Source: Tetrapyrgos nigripes (taxonomy: Eukaryota > Basidiomycota > Agaricomycetes > Agaricales > Campanellaceae). Taken from it: 64,000 bases of DNA. Positions 10,829 to 20,603 of the stretch are shown one piece after another. Positions within the stretch are counted from its first letter, which is position 1. Every line of letters begins with the position of its first letter. The position numbers and the translations under genes were made by a program. Location of the stretch: the NCBI GenBank assembly GCA_013368315.1, contig JAACJM010000012.1:62001-126000 (forward strand). Direction: 5' to 3'. The notes under the pieces were generated by a model. That model was not told the origin of the DNA. It did not search any database and worked only from the letters and a program-made list of their open reading frames with translations.

Positions 10829-12034
10829 GCCATCGCTATTCAACACCATCCGGGGTAGCATTTACTGTATGTTTGGTTTTCTTCCATTCTCTTCAAGGAC
10901 TCACACTGTCGTAGTTGCTGCTCTAATCTTTACGATAATATGTCTGGCTATGGCTGGTCACTTTGGAGCAGTATTGGCGAATTCGGATCTCAGTGAGTCT
11001 TTGAAAGCCGTCCACTACATAACTCGACTTACATCCTTTCGTTCATAGCTCGTTTCGTTCCATTCTCTCTTTTTGTTTGCGTCGCAACTCTGCTTATAGT
11101 CGTTGTACTGTGAGCATGCTGTGCTCTTCGTACCAACTGACTCTCTCTTAACCGGTGATCCCACAGATATGGCTTCAGCTTCTTCCTTCGAGAACGCAAT
11201 CCCATCTCTACTAGGATTGAACTTGGATGCCTTGGACTTGCTGCAGTATTTTGGCTTGGTGAGTCTCATAATCTTGGACCCTGTAATGTGTCCTCATTTT
11301 TCTACAGCGCTCGGGGTTTACTTGGCAACTTCGGATTCTGGTGACGCCGATGTGGAGTGTTTCGCGTTGGGTTCCTCCACTCCAGTGGACGAGTCTTCGG
11401 CTAGCTGTGCGTAGCACTTTTTTATTCGGTAACAAGGTTATTGACTGGTATCCTAGTCCAAACAGAACAATACCAGGCCATGTACAGAGTGCTCAATGCC
11501 TTTTCTCTGTTAAACGCTACACTTTGTGAGTCTGGATTCCCTCTTGATGGTACAAGAAGTTTAGTAGTTCTTCAGTCCTTGTGGCAGCATTGGGTCTGTT
11601 CTTCCTTGCTCTGCGTAAGCATAGACGAGGAGACGACCATATGTGGTATGGGCCGGTCACTTCGGGTGCGTTATCTTTTCCTTTTTATACCATTTCCGTC
11701 TTACGCACTCTTTGCTGTTGCAGGCGCATGGTTCAACGAGTACAACAGACGGCACGGCAGGAAGAGCAGCATCCTTCCCGTCACAGAGAGTACTCAGCAC
11801 ATTACCCAGCCTAGCGAGAAGCCTGCTTCACGAAGACACCATCGTTCTGGCAGCCGAAACAACACAGCATACCCAGCCAGAATATACGAACGACAAATGC
11901 GCGACAAATATAAGCGCGGCGATAACCTCAACCGGTCTGGCTCTGGTTCCACGGGTCAAACGCTCATCCATTCTAGTACGGAATCATTTGATAACGGGAT
12001 GCTAAGGAATCCTAACAGGCGCACAAACTGGTAA
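10829..12034 (+). CDS. MARVEL-like four-helix membrane protein (first of the tandem set)
   Basis: The predicted protein starts with a short cytosolic segment (MPSLFNTIRGSIY). It has hydrophobic helices around TVVVAALIFTIICLAMAG, RFVPFSLFVCVATLLIVVV, CLGLAAVFWLALGVYLA and SVLVAALGLFFLAL, and ends in a basic, polar cytosolic tail. This four-span arrangement with an extracellular segment between helices 3 and 4 resembles fungal MARVEL-domain proteins. The function is unknown; such proteins are usually linked to membrane organisation. Four or more short introns are present (for example the donors at 10993 and 11111). The stop is TAA at 12032-12034. An upstream in-frame ATG at 10737 is an alternative start. 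Confidence 0.65.
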
Positions 12035-12132
12035 ACTGGTCCAGTCTTTTTGTAGTACACGTTTTGTTATGTATCTAATGTAAGTAGATATGTCAATTGC
12101 ACTGGGTGCAGATGAAAATATAATCAGTGGCC

Positions 12133-12215
12133 TATTCTGAAGATATCTTGAAGATGCTCTGATCTATCAAAATATCCTCAGCGCTTTGTAGTATCTTCAA
12201 GATATCTTCAGAATA
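12133..12215. repeat. Perfect 23-bp inverted repeat with 37-base spacer
   Basis: The arm at 12133-12155 (beginning TATTCTGAAGATATC) is the exact reverse complement of the arm at 12193-12215 (ending GATATCTTCAGAATA). The spacer is 37 bases. The repeat lies about 100 bases after the stop of one MARVEL-like gene and 240 bases before the start of the next. It could fold as a long hairpin in the 3' UTR transcript or be a short remnant of a terminal-inverted-repeat element. No flanking duplication was identified. Confidence 0.85.
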
Positions 12216-12454
12216 AAACACTCATCATATCTTGATGTGCACGCAGCGTTGACAATGTTTTGATGAACTCGAGGCCTTCATGCGCAATGTTAAAAATACG
12301 AACACGTGGTTTGAGACGTATAGCTGCTGCAGACGTAAGGTTGGCCCCAAGTTGAACTTCCTCGAAAGTCTCGACTGCTTTAAGGCAGGCGTGTCTTGAT
12401 TTGCGAAACCCACTTCCAACCTTCTCTATACCTATCTGCTCCAACTTACGACCC

Positions 12455-13650
12455 ATGACTGTACGATTCGCGAACTATAGACTTGGATTTTACGGTAAGT
12501 TGGCATCTCCATTCATTTTCAACGTTGAGCTAATGCCAGCTGTGGACTGCAGTCGCAGTGTTTCTGCTTTCAGGTGAGTTTCTATCCCTGCTGATAGCCT
12601 CTTACTCACAGAAAGCATCTCCTCAGGCACTATTCTGGGATTAGCTGGACATTTCGCTAATCTCTTCTTGCCTGGGCATTTGCATCGTACGTAGTTTATC
12701 TGTGCCGTACCCCACACGATCACTGAGAGACTGATTGCTCACAGATGATTACACGATTTTCGCCCTCGTTGTTTCATCCCTGACGATATTTGTGTTCCTA
12801 CTAATGTAGGTCAATTCCCCAACTTCTGTTGTCTCCGATCCCGAATCCCTTTGAAGGTTACAATGGGCTCAGCCCCGTATCGAAGTGGTGGCATACTTTG
12901 TGCTTGGGGTACTTTGGCTCGGTGAGGATCTTATGCTTCTTTGCTGCTCATAGCTGATTTTTTACTTGTTCACGCAAGCTTTGGGCGCATGGGCAACGTC
13001 AGTGCTCCACCTTTTTCTAATTTGAATGCTAACTGATATTTCTCCCACTGCTAGCGATGTTATAGGTATTAACCAATGTGATGCCCTCGCTGGCCAACGT
13101 ACAGCAACCAAGAACGGGGATAGTACGTACTGGGTTTCATATCCTTCGCTTACACTGAATAATATTTCGATGTCAGTGTCCGCTCAAGAATTTTGTTACG
13201 AAATCAGGGTTATGCAAGCCTTCTCTTGGTTTTTGTTCTGTCTCTTTACCATATGCTTTATCATCCTCATCTCGCTTGCGACGCAAGCACAGCGCTTTGG
13301 CAGGTGGAACATTTGGGCCGAACCTATACAGGGTGAGCTTCCTGTTTGATATGAGCGAATATGATTCTGATCATCGCATTGCCTAAGAACTCGGATGGTT
13401 CGGCGAATGGTGAGCTTTCTGGTTTATATGAGCGAATATGATTCTGATCATCGCATTGCCTAGGCCTGGTTATTACAATCAGCACCAGCCGGGCATGGTC
13501 CAGGCAGGCCAACCTGGCTATGTCCCGTACGGGTACCCACTTCAGGCTGGCAATGGAATTCAGCAAATGAACGGCCATTCTATCATAATCCAACCATCCG
13601 CCAACGGAGGACCACCAACGATTACTCAAGTGCCTCATTCGACTGTGTAA
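12455..13650 (+). CDS. MARVEL-like membrane protein (second of the tandem set), with duplicated intron
   Basis: The predicted protein starts MTVRFANYRLGFY. It has hydrophobic segments near VAVFLLSGTILGLAGHF, DYTIFALVVSSLTIFVFLL, EVVAYFVLGVLWLALGAW and FSWFLFCLFTICFIILIS, then a Tyr/Gln/Pro/Gly-rich cytosolic tail ending VPHSTV. The order of helices and the Cys-containing loop between helices 3 and 4 match the upstream gene, so the two look like tandem paralogues. Exons are very short; one of 21 nt lies at 12553-12573 and one of 22 nt at 13388-13409. The two introns flanking the latter (13333-13387 and 13410-13463) are nearly identical. The stop is TAA-type at 13648-13650. Function unknown. 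Confidence 0.65.
13333..13387 (+). repeat. Intron copy A of a duplicated intron pair
   Basis: This is a 55-nt GT-AG intron beginning GTGAGCTTCCTG and ending ATTGCCTAAG. It is nearly identical to the intron at 13410-13463. Similarity ends at the splice sites, and the flanking exon bases are unrelated apart from one shared G before the donor. Confidence 0.85.
13410..13463 (+). repeat. Intron copy B of a duplicated intron pair
   Basis: This is a 54-nt GT-AG intron beginning GTGAGCTTTCTG and ending ATTGCCTAG. By eye it differs from copy A at three substitutions and one single-base gap. A 22-nt exon (13388-13409, encoding the QELGWFGEW join) separates the two copies. The reading frame is kept across both introns. 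Confidence 0.85.
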
Positions 13651-13885
13651 AAAAAGAATATAGGAAGGATCTGCTGAGCTTGATCTAGAGACATCCCTGT
13701 TATCTCGTTTGAAGTAATTGCATCGTGTTTCTTGTTTTTATGAGATGAGACTCTGGACTTTGCTTTCACGCGGATGAAGCATGTTATGTCCTCGTGGACT
13801 GTAGTAGTGGCTTTTAATGCTGAGGAGCATGTTGAGGACCGTGAGCTCTATCAATTCTTCCTATCCTCACTAGGTCCTATCCGTT

Positions 13886-14510
13886 ATGCCTCTGTTTCGA
13901 GATCGTCCAGTCAGGTCTACTGCTGGAGGTGGGTGATAGACTATGTCTGTTGAGATTGGACAAAGCTTACAGGATGCGAAGTTATTCTGACACTCCTGGC
14001 GGGGTACTGGTTTACCAGGACGCTATCCTCCATTCGTATGCCATTTTCTTTGACGTGAAGAGCTGTCTTGAATGACTAGATTTCTAGATGCTTTCCATTT
14101 CACTCAGACGTCAGTTGCAATGCTAGCCATCGGTGCCCTAATCTTCTTGTAAGATACTGCCTAGAAATGGGGGCAGAACACGAGTTTTGACGCCATCTTC
14201 CCATGTGTACAGTATCAGCATGCATCACCGAAGTGAGGCTCATTTCTTGAACCAAAATCAAGAGGAGATGCTATTGATTGGTGGATTTGGATTGTTCTGG
14301 GTTGGTAAGTTTTTTTCTGTGAAGTTTCTGTCGACTGGAATGGCAATTAAACTTTCGGAAGCCGCGTTGCTTGCCTGGCGAGCTATGCGTGGCGGTTCTA
14401 CAGACTTGGTTTCTAGAGCACCGGGAGGTTCCGGCCACGGGGGAGGAGTACCATATCCATGTTCTAGAGACGATGTATACTGTGTTGTAGAAGAGTATTC
14501 TTTCTGGTAG
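13886..14510 (+). CDS. Possible third MARVEL-like paralogue (uncertain model)
   Basis: A short gene on the same strand follows the two MARVEL-like genes. Pieces include VILTLLAGYWFTRTLSS, SVAMLAIGALIFL and MLLIGGFGLFWVG, which resemble the helix order of the upstream pair. These can be joined through GT-AG introns (for example the donor after 14151 and the acceptor near 14213). The tail is Gly/Ser-rich and ends at TAG about 14508-14510. The first exon and the junctions before 14090 are not secure, and the last part can be read with or without an intron near 14306. It could be a real gene or a decaying duplicate. Confidence 0.4.
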
Positions 14511-14635
14511 AATGTAGTTACGGCCAAGTTAGGACGACAGCAATTTGACAAGTCAGCACAGTGAGATAAGCGCTTCTTGTACCCTTTCGAGTCACTCTTC
14601 CAGTCTTCCCCAACCCATATCTCAAACTCCCCATT

Positions 14636-15544
14636 ATGATAAGCCTGTATTCCTTGCTCTCTTCTATTCCTATCAATTAATGGTCCTTCTCTATTTACGC
14701 TTCTCCCAGCAAACGCCGTATCGAAACTGATGTCATGAAGATGTGCGAGGGCTTTAGCTGCTAATTGGTTGGAACTCGTATTCTGAGTCCTTTCCCTCTA
14801 GGTTAATGTCGGATTATGAAGTCTCTCTGGTCAACGATAGTATGCAGGAGTTCTATGTCCGTTTTCATGGTCCAGAAGAGAGTGAGCATCCGGCGAGTAT
14901 CATGTCACTCGAGTCCTACTCACTCGGAACATCTTGTTACTTTGTTAGCACCCTTTGCCAACGGAGTCTGGAAGATACATGTTGAGCTCCCTGATCAGTA
15001 CCCGTTCAAATCACCGAGTATCGGCTTCATGAACAAGATTTTTCACCCCAACATCGATGAGCTGTACGTCTACTCCATTCTTCCGCCGAAAGACTCGCCT
15101 TACGTTCCGCCAGAAGCGGTTCAGTGTGTCTAGACGTGATAAATCAAACATGGTCACCTATGTTCGGTGCGTGGTATCGTATCCCAAGGCCCTGGTGCTC
15201 GTTCATTCCTTTGTGCTAATGATTTTTGGGAGGCTAGATATGATTAATATATTCGAAGTCTTCCTTCCTCAACTATTGCGATACCCAAACCCCAACGATC
15301 CCTTGAACGGAGAGGCAGCTGCACTTCTCATGCGCCATCCGAAGGAGTATGAAGCCAAAGTCAAGGGTGAGCGAGATCCATTTTCTTCCACTAGCTGGTT
15401 CACACGTCAGCCTTAACACCAATTTTAGAATATGTACAGCGTTTCGCAACTAAGGAGGCTGCGGATGCAGCGACGGAAGATAAAGCAGAAGACGAGGACG
15501 AGGAGATGAGTGATATAGGCAGTATCAGTGAGGAAGATTCTTGA
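14636..15544 (+). CDS. UBC8: Ubiquitin-conjugating enzyme E2, UBC8/UBE2H family
   Basis: Exon segments read [67 protein letters not shown] and [15 protein letters not shown], and continue through [19 protein letters not shown]. This matches the UBC8/UBE2H family almost throughout. The catalytic cysteine is in SVCLDV. The C-terminal tail is highly acidic ([18 protein letters not shown]), as in yeast Ubc8, which acts in glucose-induced degradation of gluconeogenic enzymes. The stop is TGA at 15542-15544. The first exon is very short: ATG at 14636 joined to the acceptor after CTCCCAG fits in frame, but this start is inferred. Confidence 0.9.
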
Positions 15545-15859
15545 TCTTCCCTCCGCTGCACATTCGTACCATTGGATTATAACCATCATTGCATCTTTTC
15601 CCAACATTATCTCTGTAATTTCATACTCATTCTCTCCATTGACGCTCTCGTCTTGTACCAATTTACTCTAGTATCTACCGCTTTCCCAGACTCCCATACT
15701 ATTCCTCCACCCCTCACCTGTTGCAGCGCAACAGTTAGTTGCTTTCGATTTTTTGGATATCACTGTAGTCCTTGTTGTGCCTCAGCTCTGCTTGAGAGCA
15801 CGAATATAAGTCAGCTATTAACGATGAATGCTGTTGAGCTGTAGTAGCAGTATTTGGAT
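15545..15859. other. Convergent 3' UTR region
   Basis: This 315-base stretch lies between the stops of UBC8 (+) and the THOC5-like gene (-). It is pyrimidine-rich on the + strand and holds no recognised coding frame or RNA. Confidence 0.5.
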
Positions 15860-16592
15860 TTATTGTTGGCTGCATAATTCGTCCACTTTCTTCTGAATGT
15901 CTGTCGCCGTCTGTACGTGAGGCAGGTGAGCAGCGGAAGGGATCGGAATGGAACACACTGACTTTGGCAAGCATTTCAATTTGAGTCTTGACACTTTCCA
16001 ACGTACTAAGCTTGGCCTTGCTCTCCTTCAGGAGATCTTCTTTCGCTTGAAGTAATTCCCTTTTCCGCTGGTCAAGTCTGGAGGAACGGCTTCGTAAGGA
16101 AGGGGCAAAGTGCATGTGATTGGGGAAAGGCGAACCGTTGGCGTTCCGCGAGTTCGAAGCTGAGACGATTTAGCATGAGCTGGTGTTCGTCTGCAAGTAC
16201 ATCTGGGGTGCGTGCTTCTTCCGGAGCTAGCTCTACGAATTCCTCAAGCGTATACAGCGGGACTTCCTGGTATACTGAGCTGGGCGAAGACAGACGATGA
16301 ACAGACGCGAGATGGGCCAGACGAGCAAGACATACGCGAATTGACGACACTTTTCGATTTCACGTTCGAGGTGGCGCTTTTCGTAGAGGAGGTTTTGGAG
16401 ACCTAGATGCGCCTGGTCCATTTCCTGACGGGCAACGGCGGTTTCCTCCTTTGTGGCGCGCGTGGCAAGGTTTGCGGTGCGGTTTAGGGACTTTAGACAT
16501 GAGAAGAGGGAGTTTGAACGGATAAGGAGAGCTTCGTGGTCATTGCTTTTGTCGTGGACGAGGTCTCTGAGTTGCTGGATGAGATCAGACAT
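15860..16592 (-). CDS. THO complex subunit 5-like protein (THOC5/FMIP family)
   Basis: The protein starts MSDLIQQLRDLVHDKSN. It contains the family-typical segment LEREIEKCRQFASVYQ followed by VPLYTLEEF, then LADEHQLMLNRLSFELAERQ, and ends with a predicted coiled coil and the terminal CSQQ before TAA at 15860-15862. THOC5 proteins are coiled-coil subunits of the THO complex, which couples transcription to mRNA export. This fungal version is short, about 190 residues, and covers only the N-terminal coiled-coil portion. At least three introns are apparent. The gene diverges from glucose-6-phosphate dehydrogenase with only 118 bases between the start codons. Confidence 0.75.
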
Positions 16593-16710
16593 GGCGTTAT
16601 CCGTCCGGCCCGCTGTCGGCTAGAACGTTCAGCCGGTATGTAAGCAAACGCGTACTCCCCCTTAGCTCAGTCCACCACTTGATCATCTTCCTCCATCAGT
16701 TACCACCAAA

Positions 16711-18629
16711 ATGGCTAGAGAACGCTCGATGTCTGGCACCATTCCCTCTATGGAGACCTCCCATGAGGAGCTCAAGGACAACACCATCATCATTGGTAAG
16801 CTCCAGCCTATCTCCTTCCTCCTTCAGCAATAGACGAGTCTTCTCTTCCAGTCCTCGGTGCTTCTGGCGATCTCGCGAAGAAAAAGGTTCGTTCTTCATC
16901 TCGCTTCTTGTCGGCTCACATCCAACATCGTCTTCCAGACATTCCCTGCTCTCTTTGGTCTTTGTCGCAGCGGGTTTCTTCCCCGCGATGTAAAGATCGT
17001 GGGCTACGCCCGTACCAAAATGGACCCGGACGAGTTTCATACCCGCGAGACCTCGTACATCAAAAACCCTAACAATGACCCAGAAATTAGCAGTGCCATA
17101 GAATCCTTCAAAGCCATGAGTACTTATATCGCTGGTGACTACGAGGACGGAGCCGCTTTCGACAAACTCAATGCTCATCTCGAAGAGATCGAGTCCCATT
17201 ACCAGTCGAAAGAGCGGAACAGGCTTTTCTATCTCGCTCTTCCACCTAGCGTCTTCATCCCCGTTTGCAAAAATCTCAAGGAACACTGCTATATCCAGAA
17301 AAATGGCATCAACCGTATCATCATCGAGAAGCCTTTTGGAAGCGATCTGGAATCCGCTCGTGAACTACTTGGTTCAGTCAAGAATTATTGGACAGAGGAC
17401 GAGACTTTCCGTATCGATCATTACCTTGGGAAAGAGATGGTGAAGAACCTCCTCGTCCTTCGCTTTGCCAATGTAGCCATGGGGGCTGCATGGGACAAGA
17501 ATTCTATCAGCAACGTGCAGATCACTTTCAAAGAGCCATTTGGTACAGAGGGACGTGGCGGTTACTTTGATGAGTTTGGTATCATCCGTGATATCCTGCA
17601 GAACCGTGCGTCTTCAGTTTCTCGAGGATCTCAAACCGTTACTGAATTGCCTTATCAGATTTACTTCAAGTCCTCAGTATCTTGACGATGGAACGTCCTG
17701 TTTCATTCGCAGCAGAAGATATTCGTGATGAAAAGGTTATCGCAGTTCATCGACTGTTGTACACTCTTGTACTGACAACCGTGTAAAGGTCAAAGTCCTT
17801 CGTTGCATCCCCCCTATTGAGCGGGACGACACTCTTCTGGGTCAATATGTTTCGGCGAACGGGAAACCCGGGTATCTTGATGATGACACCGTGCCCCGGA
17901 ACTCGGTTTGTCCTACATTTGCCGCCACAACCCTCTGGATAAACAACCCGAGGTGGGAAGGTGTACCCTTTATTATGAAAGCAGGCAAAGGTAACGCACA
18001 CGTTCACCTTTGATTCCCGCTCTTGATTTCTCATCATCCATCAGCTTTGAACGAAGCAAAGGTCGAAGTCCGTATTCAGTTCAAGGATGTTACCCAGGGT
18101 ATCTTCAAGGATATCGCCCGGAATGAGCTGGTTATTCGCATTCAGCCCTCTGAAGCCGTCTACATGAAACTCAACGCCAAAACTCCTGGATTGTACACTA
18201 GGGCGATGCCTATTGAGATGGACTTGACGTACAAACGTCGGTTCACGGACACCAAGATCCCAGAGGCATACGAGGCACTCATCTTGGACGCACTCAAGGG
18301 TGACCACTCGAACTTTGTCCGTCATGATGAGCTTGATGTGGCCTGGAAGGTGAGTTCCCGGAATATGTTAAAGAATCTAAACTAATCCCACACCCGGGTA
18401 GATCTTTACACCTATTCTTCACTGGATAGACGGGAAGAGTGGCCCAAGACCCCGACCTGTTCCTTACCCTTACGGTTCCCGAGGCCCAAAAGAACTCGAA
18501 CCTTTTGTCACCAAATACGGCTTCAGACGGGCCAACGAGGGATAGTAGGTCCTTTCTATGCCCTTTCATTAACAAGTCACTGACCCCTATCCAAGCGTAT
18601 GGCCGGTGGCAAGTCTTGCATCTTTGTAA
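16711..18629 (+). CDS. ZWF1: Glucose-6-phosphate 1-dehydrogenase
   Basis: This enzyme makes 6-phosphogluconolactone and NADPH in the first step of the oxidative pentose phosphate pathway, in the cytosol. Visible hallmarks are the NADP-binding [26 protein letters not shown], the active-site [15 protein letters not shown] and [14 protein letters not shown]. The start ATG at 16711 gives [14 protein letters not shown]. At least six introns are seen, for example those ending before 17783 and 18044. For the last junction, donor GTAGGT at about 18545 and the acceptor before CGTATGGCC give the C-terminus [11 protein letters not shown], ending TAA 18627-18629. This fits the family's C-terminal Tyr-x-Trp-Pro pattern better than the alternative frame ending at 18682. 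Confidence 0.95.
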
Positions 18630-18823
18630 TCAGTGAACGTCCAGAAGCCCAGAAGCACAACGAAGCAAAACCAATGTATTAGAAACCGAAACCACCTGTA
18701 TTACCGCGTTGTCATGTGGAGACTCATCGAGGAATATCTAGACAATGAACTGCCAGAGTCATCTGTACCAGTATTTATAGAAAAGAAACCTTGATTTGTT
18801 GTACATCCAAAGATTACATGACT

Positions 18824-20096
18824 CTACGAGGTTCGGCGTTCCAAGTTTTTCCATCCTTTCCTCAAGCCCATCCTCTCGATGAGATCAGCTGGCATGCAGT
18901 AGACTGGGTCCAAGTCCTTCAGTCCGGGATACCCAAGGATGGACAGACCTAAAGTGGGTCGTTAATACTTTATTTCTGACAGGAGACATGTATAGTCATA
19001 CCAGCCACACCGAAGAGCGTATGGAAGACATCTGGCATGTCTCCGGGCCGATCTGCTATTCCTCCATTGTCTGTGTCCTAGAAATACACTTTGAATAAGT
19101 TGAAGAGATTTAGAGAAACAGAAGACTGACTTGCGCTGATAGAATGAAAGACGTGAGTTTCTCTGCGTCAATCCAGTGCACTTTATTAAGGATTGACATA
19201 GCAGAGAGAACCCAAAAGCTATAGCAAACCTTCAAAGAGGTTAACCCAAATTGTGTCAATCAAAGGTAGTGCGTACATCTTCTAGTTTCTCTGGTCTACC
19301 ATTCAGTCCGCCGTTGGGTAACTGTCTTTCTGCCAGCCACCAAGATAGAGTTGGTACGTCAACTTCGTCCAATCTATCCAAAATCGCCAAGGCACCGACG
19401 CAAACGAAAACTAGGCAAAGATTTCAGTAACTAGCAAAAGAGATACGTTGGATGCACCGACCTTGCGCAGCATGACTTTCGGCGCCAATAGAGCTTCCAA
19501 ACCCTCCGTCAAAATTGCGACACTGTACAATATACCCCACCGTCTTTTCAACATCAAGTTCTGACAGACGGCCGAGGAGTGACAAGGCGTTTACGGCGCA
19601 GAAGAGGAACCGAGTATCAATTTCACCAAACCTGTCACCAGCAAAGACCCCGGAAGGTTGTTGGAGAGATAGGATGACTGTGCCGATCAGTTCAAGTCTA
19701 GATTTGTCTGGTAGAGGGAGCAGTTACATTTGACTACACGGTCGACATCCACACAATCGAGAGCGTCTTGAATGATGAGGATTTGGATGGCGCTGAGCGT
19801 GGAGAGAAGGTGGGCATCATGGTCCGGATGCGCACCAAAGCCGCCTGCTTCATCGTCCCAGCAGCTTGTCACAAAATCGATCATTTCTTGTCTGTCCAAG
19901 GCGTCTTTATGATCCATGATACAAAGAGCAGTGAGACCCCAGTAGACGGCATTCATGCGCAGATGAGCAGTGAGATGGTAGACGAGTTCATCTTGGCTCT
20001 GTAGTTGTGAGTTGGGCGGGTCGCATCCTTTGGCAGACGTACCTTGCCGAGATTCTGGATGGACTGGACGTGAAGCGGTACAAGGAGACGTGACAT
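18824..20096 (-). CDS. BET2: Rab geranylgeranyltransferase (type II) beta subunit
   Basis: Segments match Bet2/RABGGTB in order: [64 protein letters not shown], the Gly-rich alpha-alpha barrel repeats, [30 protein letters not shown] (zinc-site region) and [16 protein letters not shown]. The protein prenylates Rab GTPases together with the alpha subunit. It ends KNLERRTS with TAG at 18824-18826. The start ATG at 20096 gives [10 protein letters not shown]. An in-frame ATG at 20138 would add 14 residues. About seven short introns are present. Confidence 0.93.
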
Positions 20097-20603
20097 GTGT
20101 GTGGCTGTACACTCGATCCGGGGCAATAAGCGGTGCACGATCGATACGACGGAGTGCGACAGTGGGCTTGATCAGGAAGGTATACTTATTAGATACACTA
20201 AAGATACACTAAAGATACAGTGTGCAGTATATGGCTACAGTACGGGCTGATACTTATACAATAATTATATGCGAGTGAGAGCAGACAAACCTTGTGTTTA
20301 AGATCTATTACCGCTAGACAGAGTGGCTTGAGAAAAAACAGACAAAGACAGGTACCGAGCTTGATAGAGTTGCAAGATGAGACGCGGGGGGAAGTCAAGA
20401 TCGCGAGTGACGTCAGGGCGTGATCCAGAACAGCGTGGGTCCTCCCTTCAATTCTTCCGAATAAGGTAGGTCAAAGCTAGCGTCACCCAGGTTTAGCACA
20501 GCAGAGTCAAATGCATCAAAGATACGATACCAGATAGCACCTATTGTATTCGCGTCCGTGGACCACTTGAAAGAGGAAAAACTTTGGGTCAGTGAGCTAG
20601 TCG
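20097..20603. other. Intergenic region between BET2 and the RING/LON gene
   Basis: This region of about 500 bases contains the BET2 promoter and the 3' UTR of the upstream minus-strand gene. A short tandem sequence, two copies of the ACTAAAGATACA unit, lies near 20195-20218. No gene was recognised; a 68-codon open frame at 20413-20619 has no family features and overlaps the end of the neighbouring gene. Confidence 0.4.

Noticed and set aside
10863..10900. Possible very short intron (GTATGT...AAG) in the first MARVEL-like gene
   Set aside because: It would be about 31 nt, below usual fungal limits, and removing it puts a stop in frame, whereas the retained sequence continues as coding.
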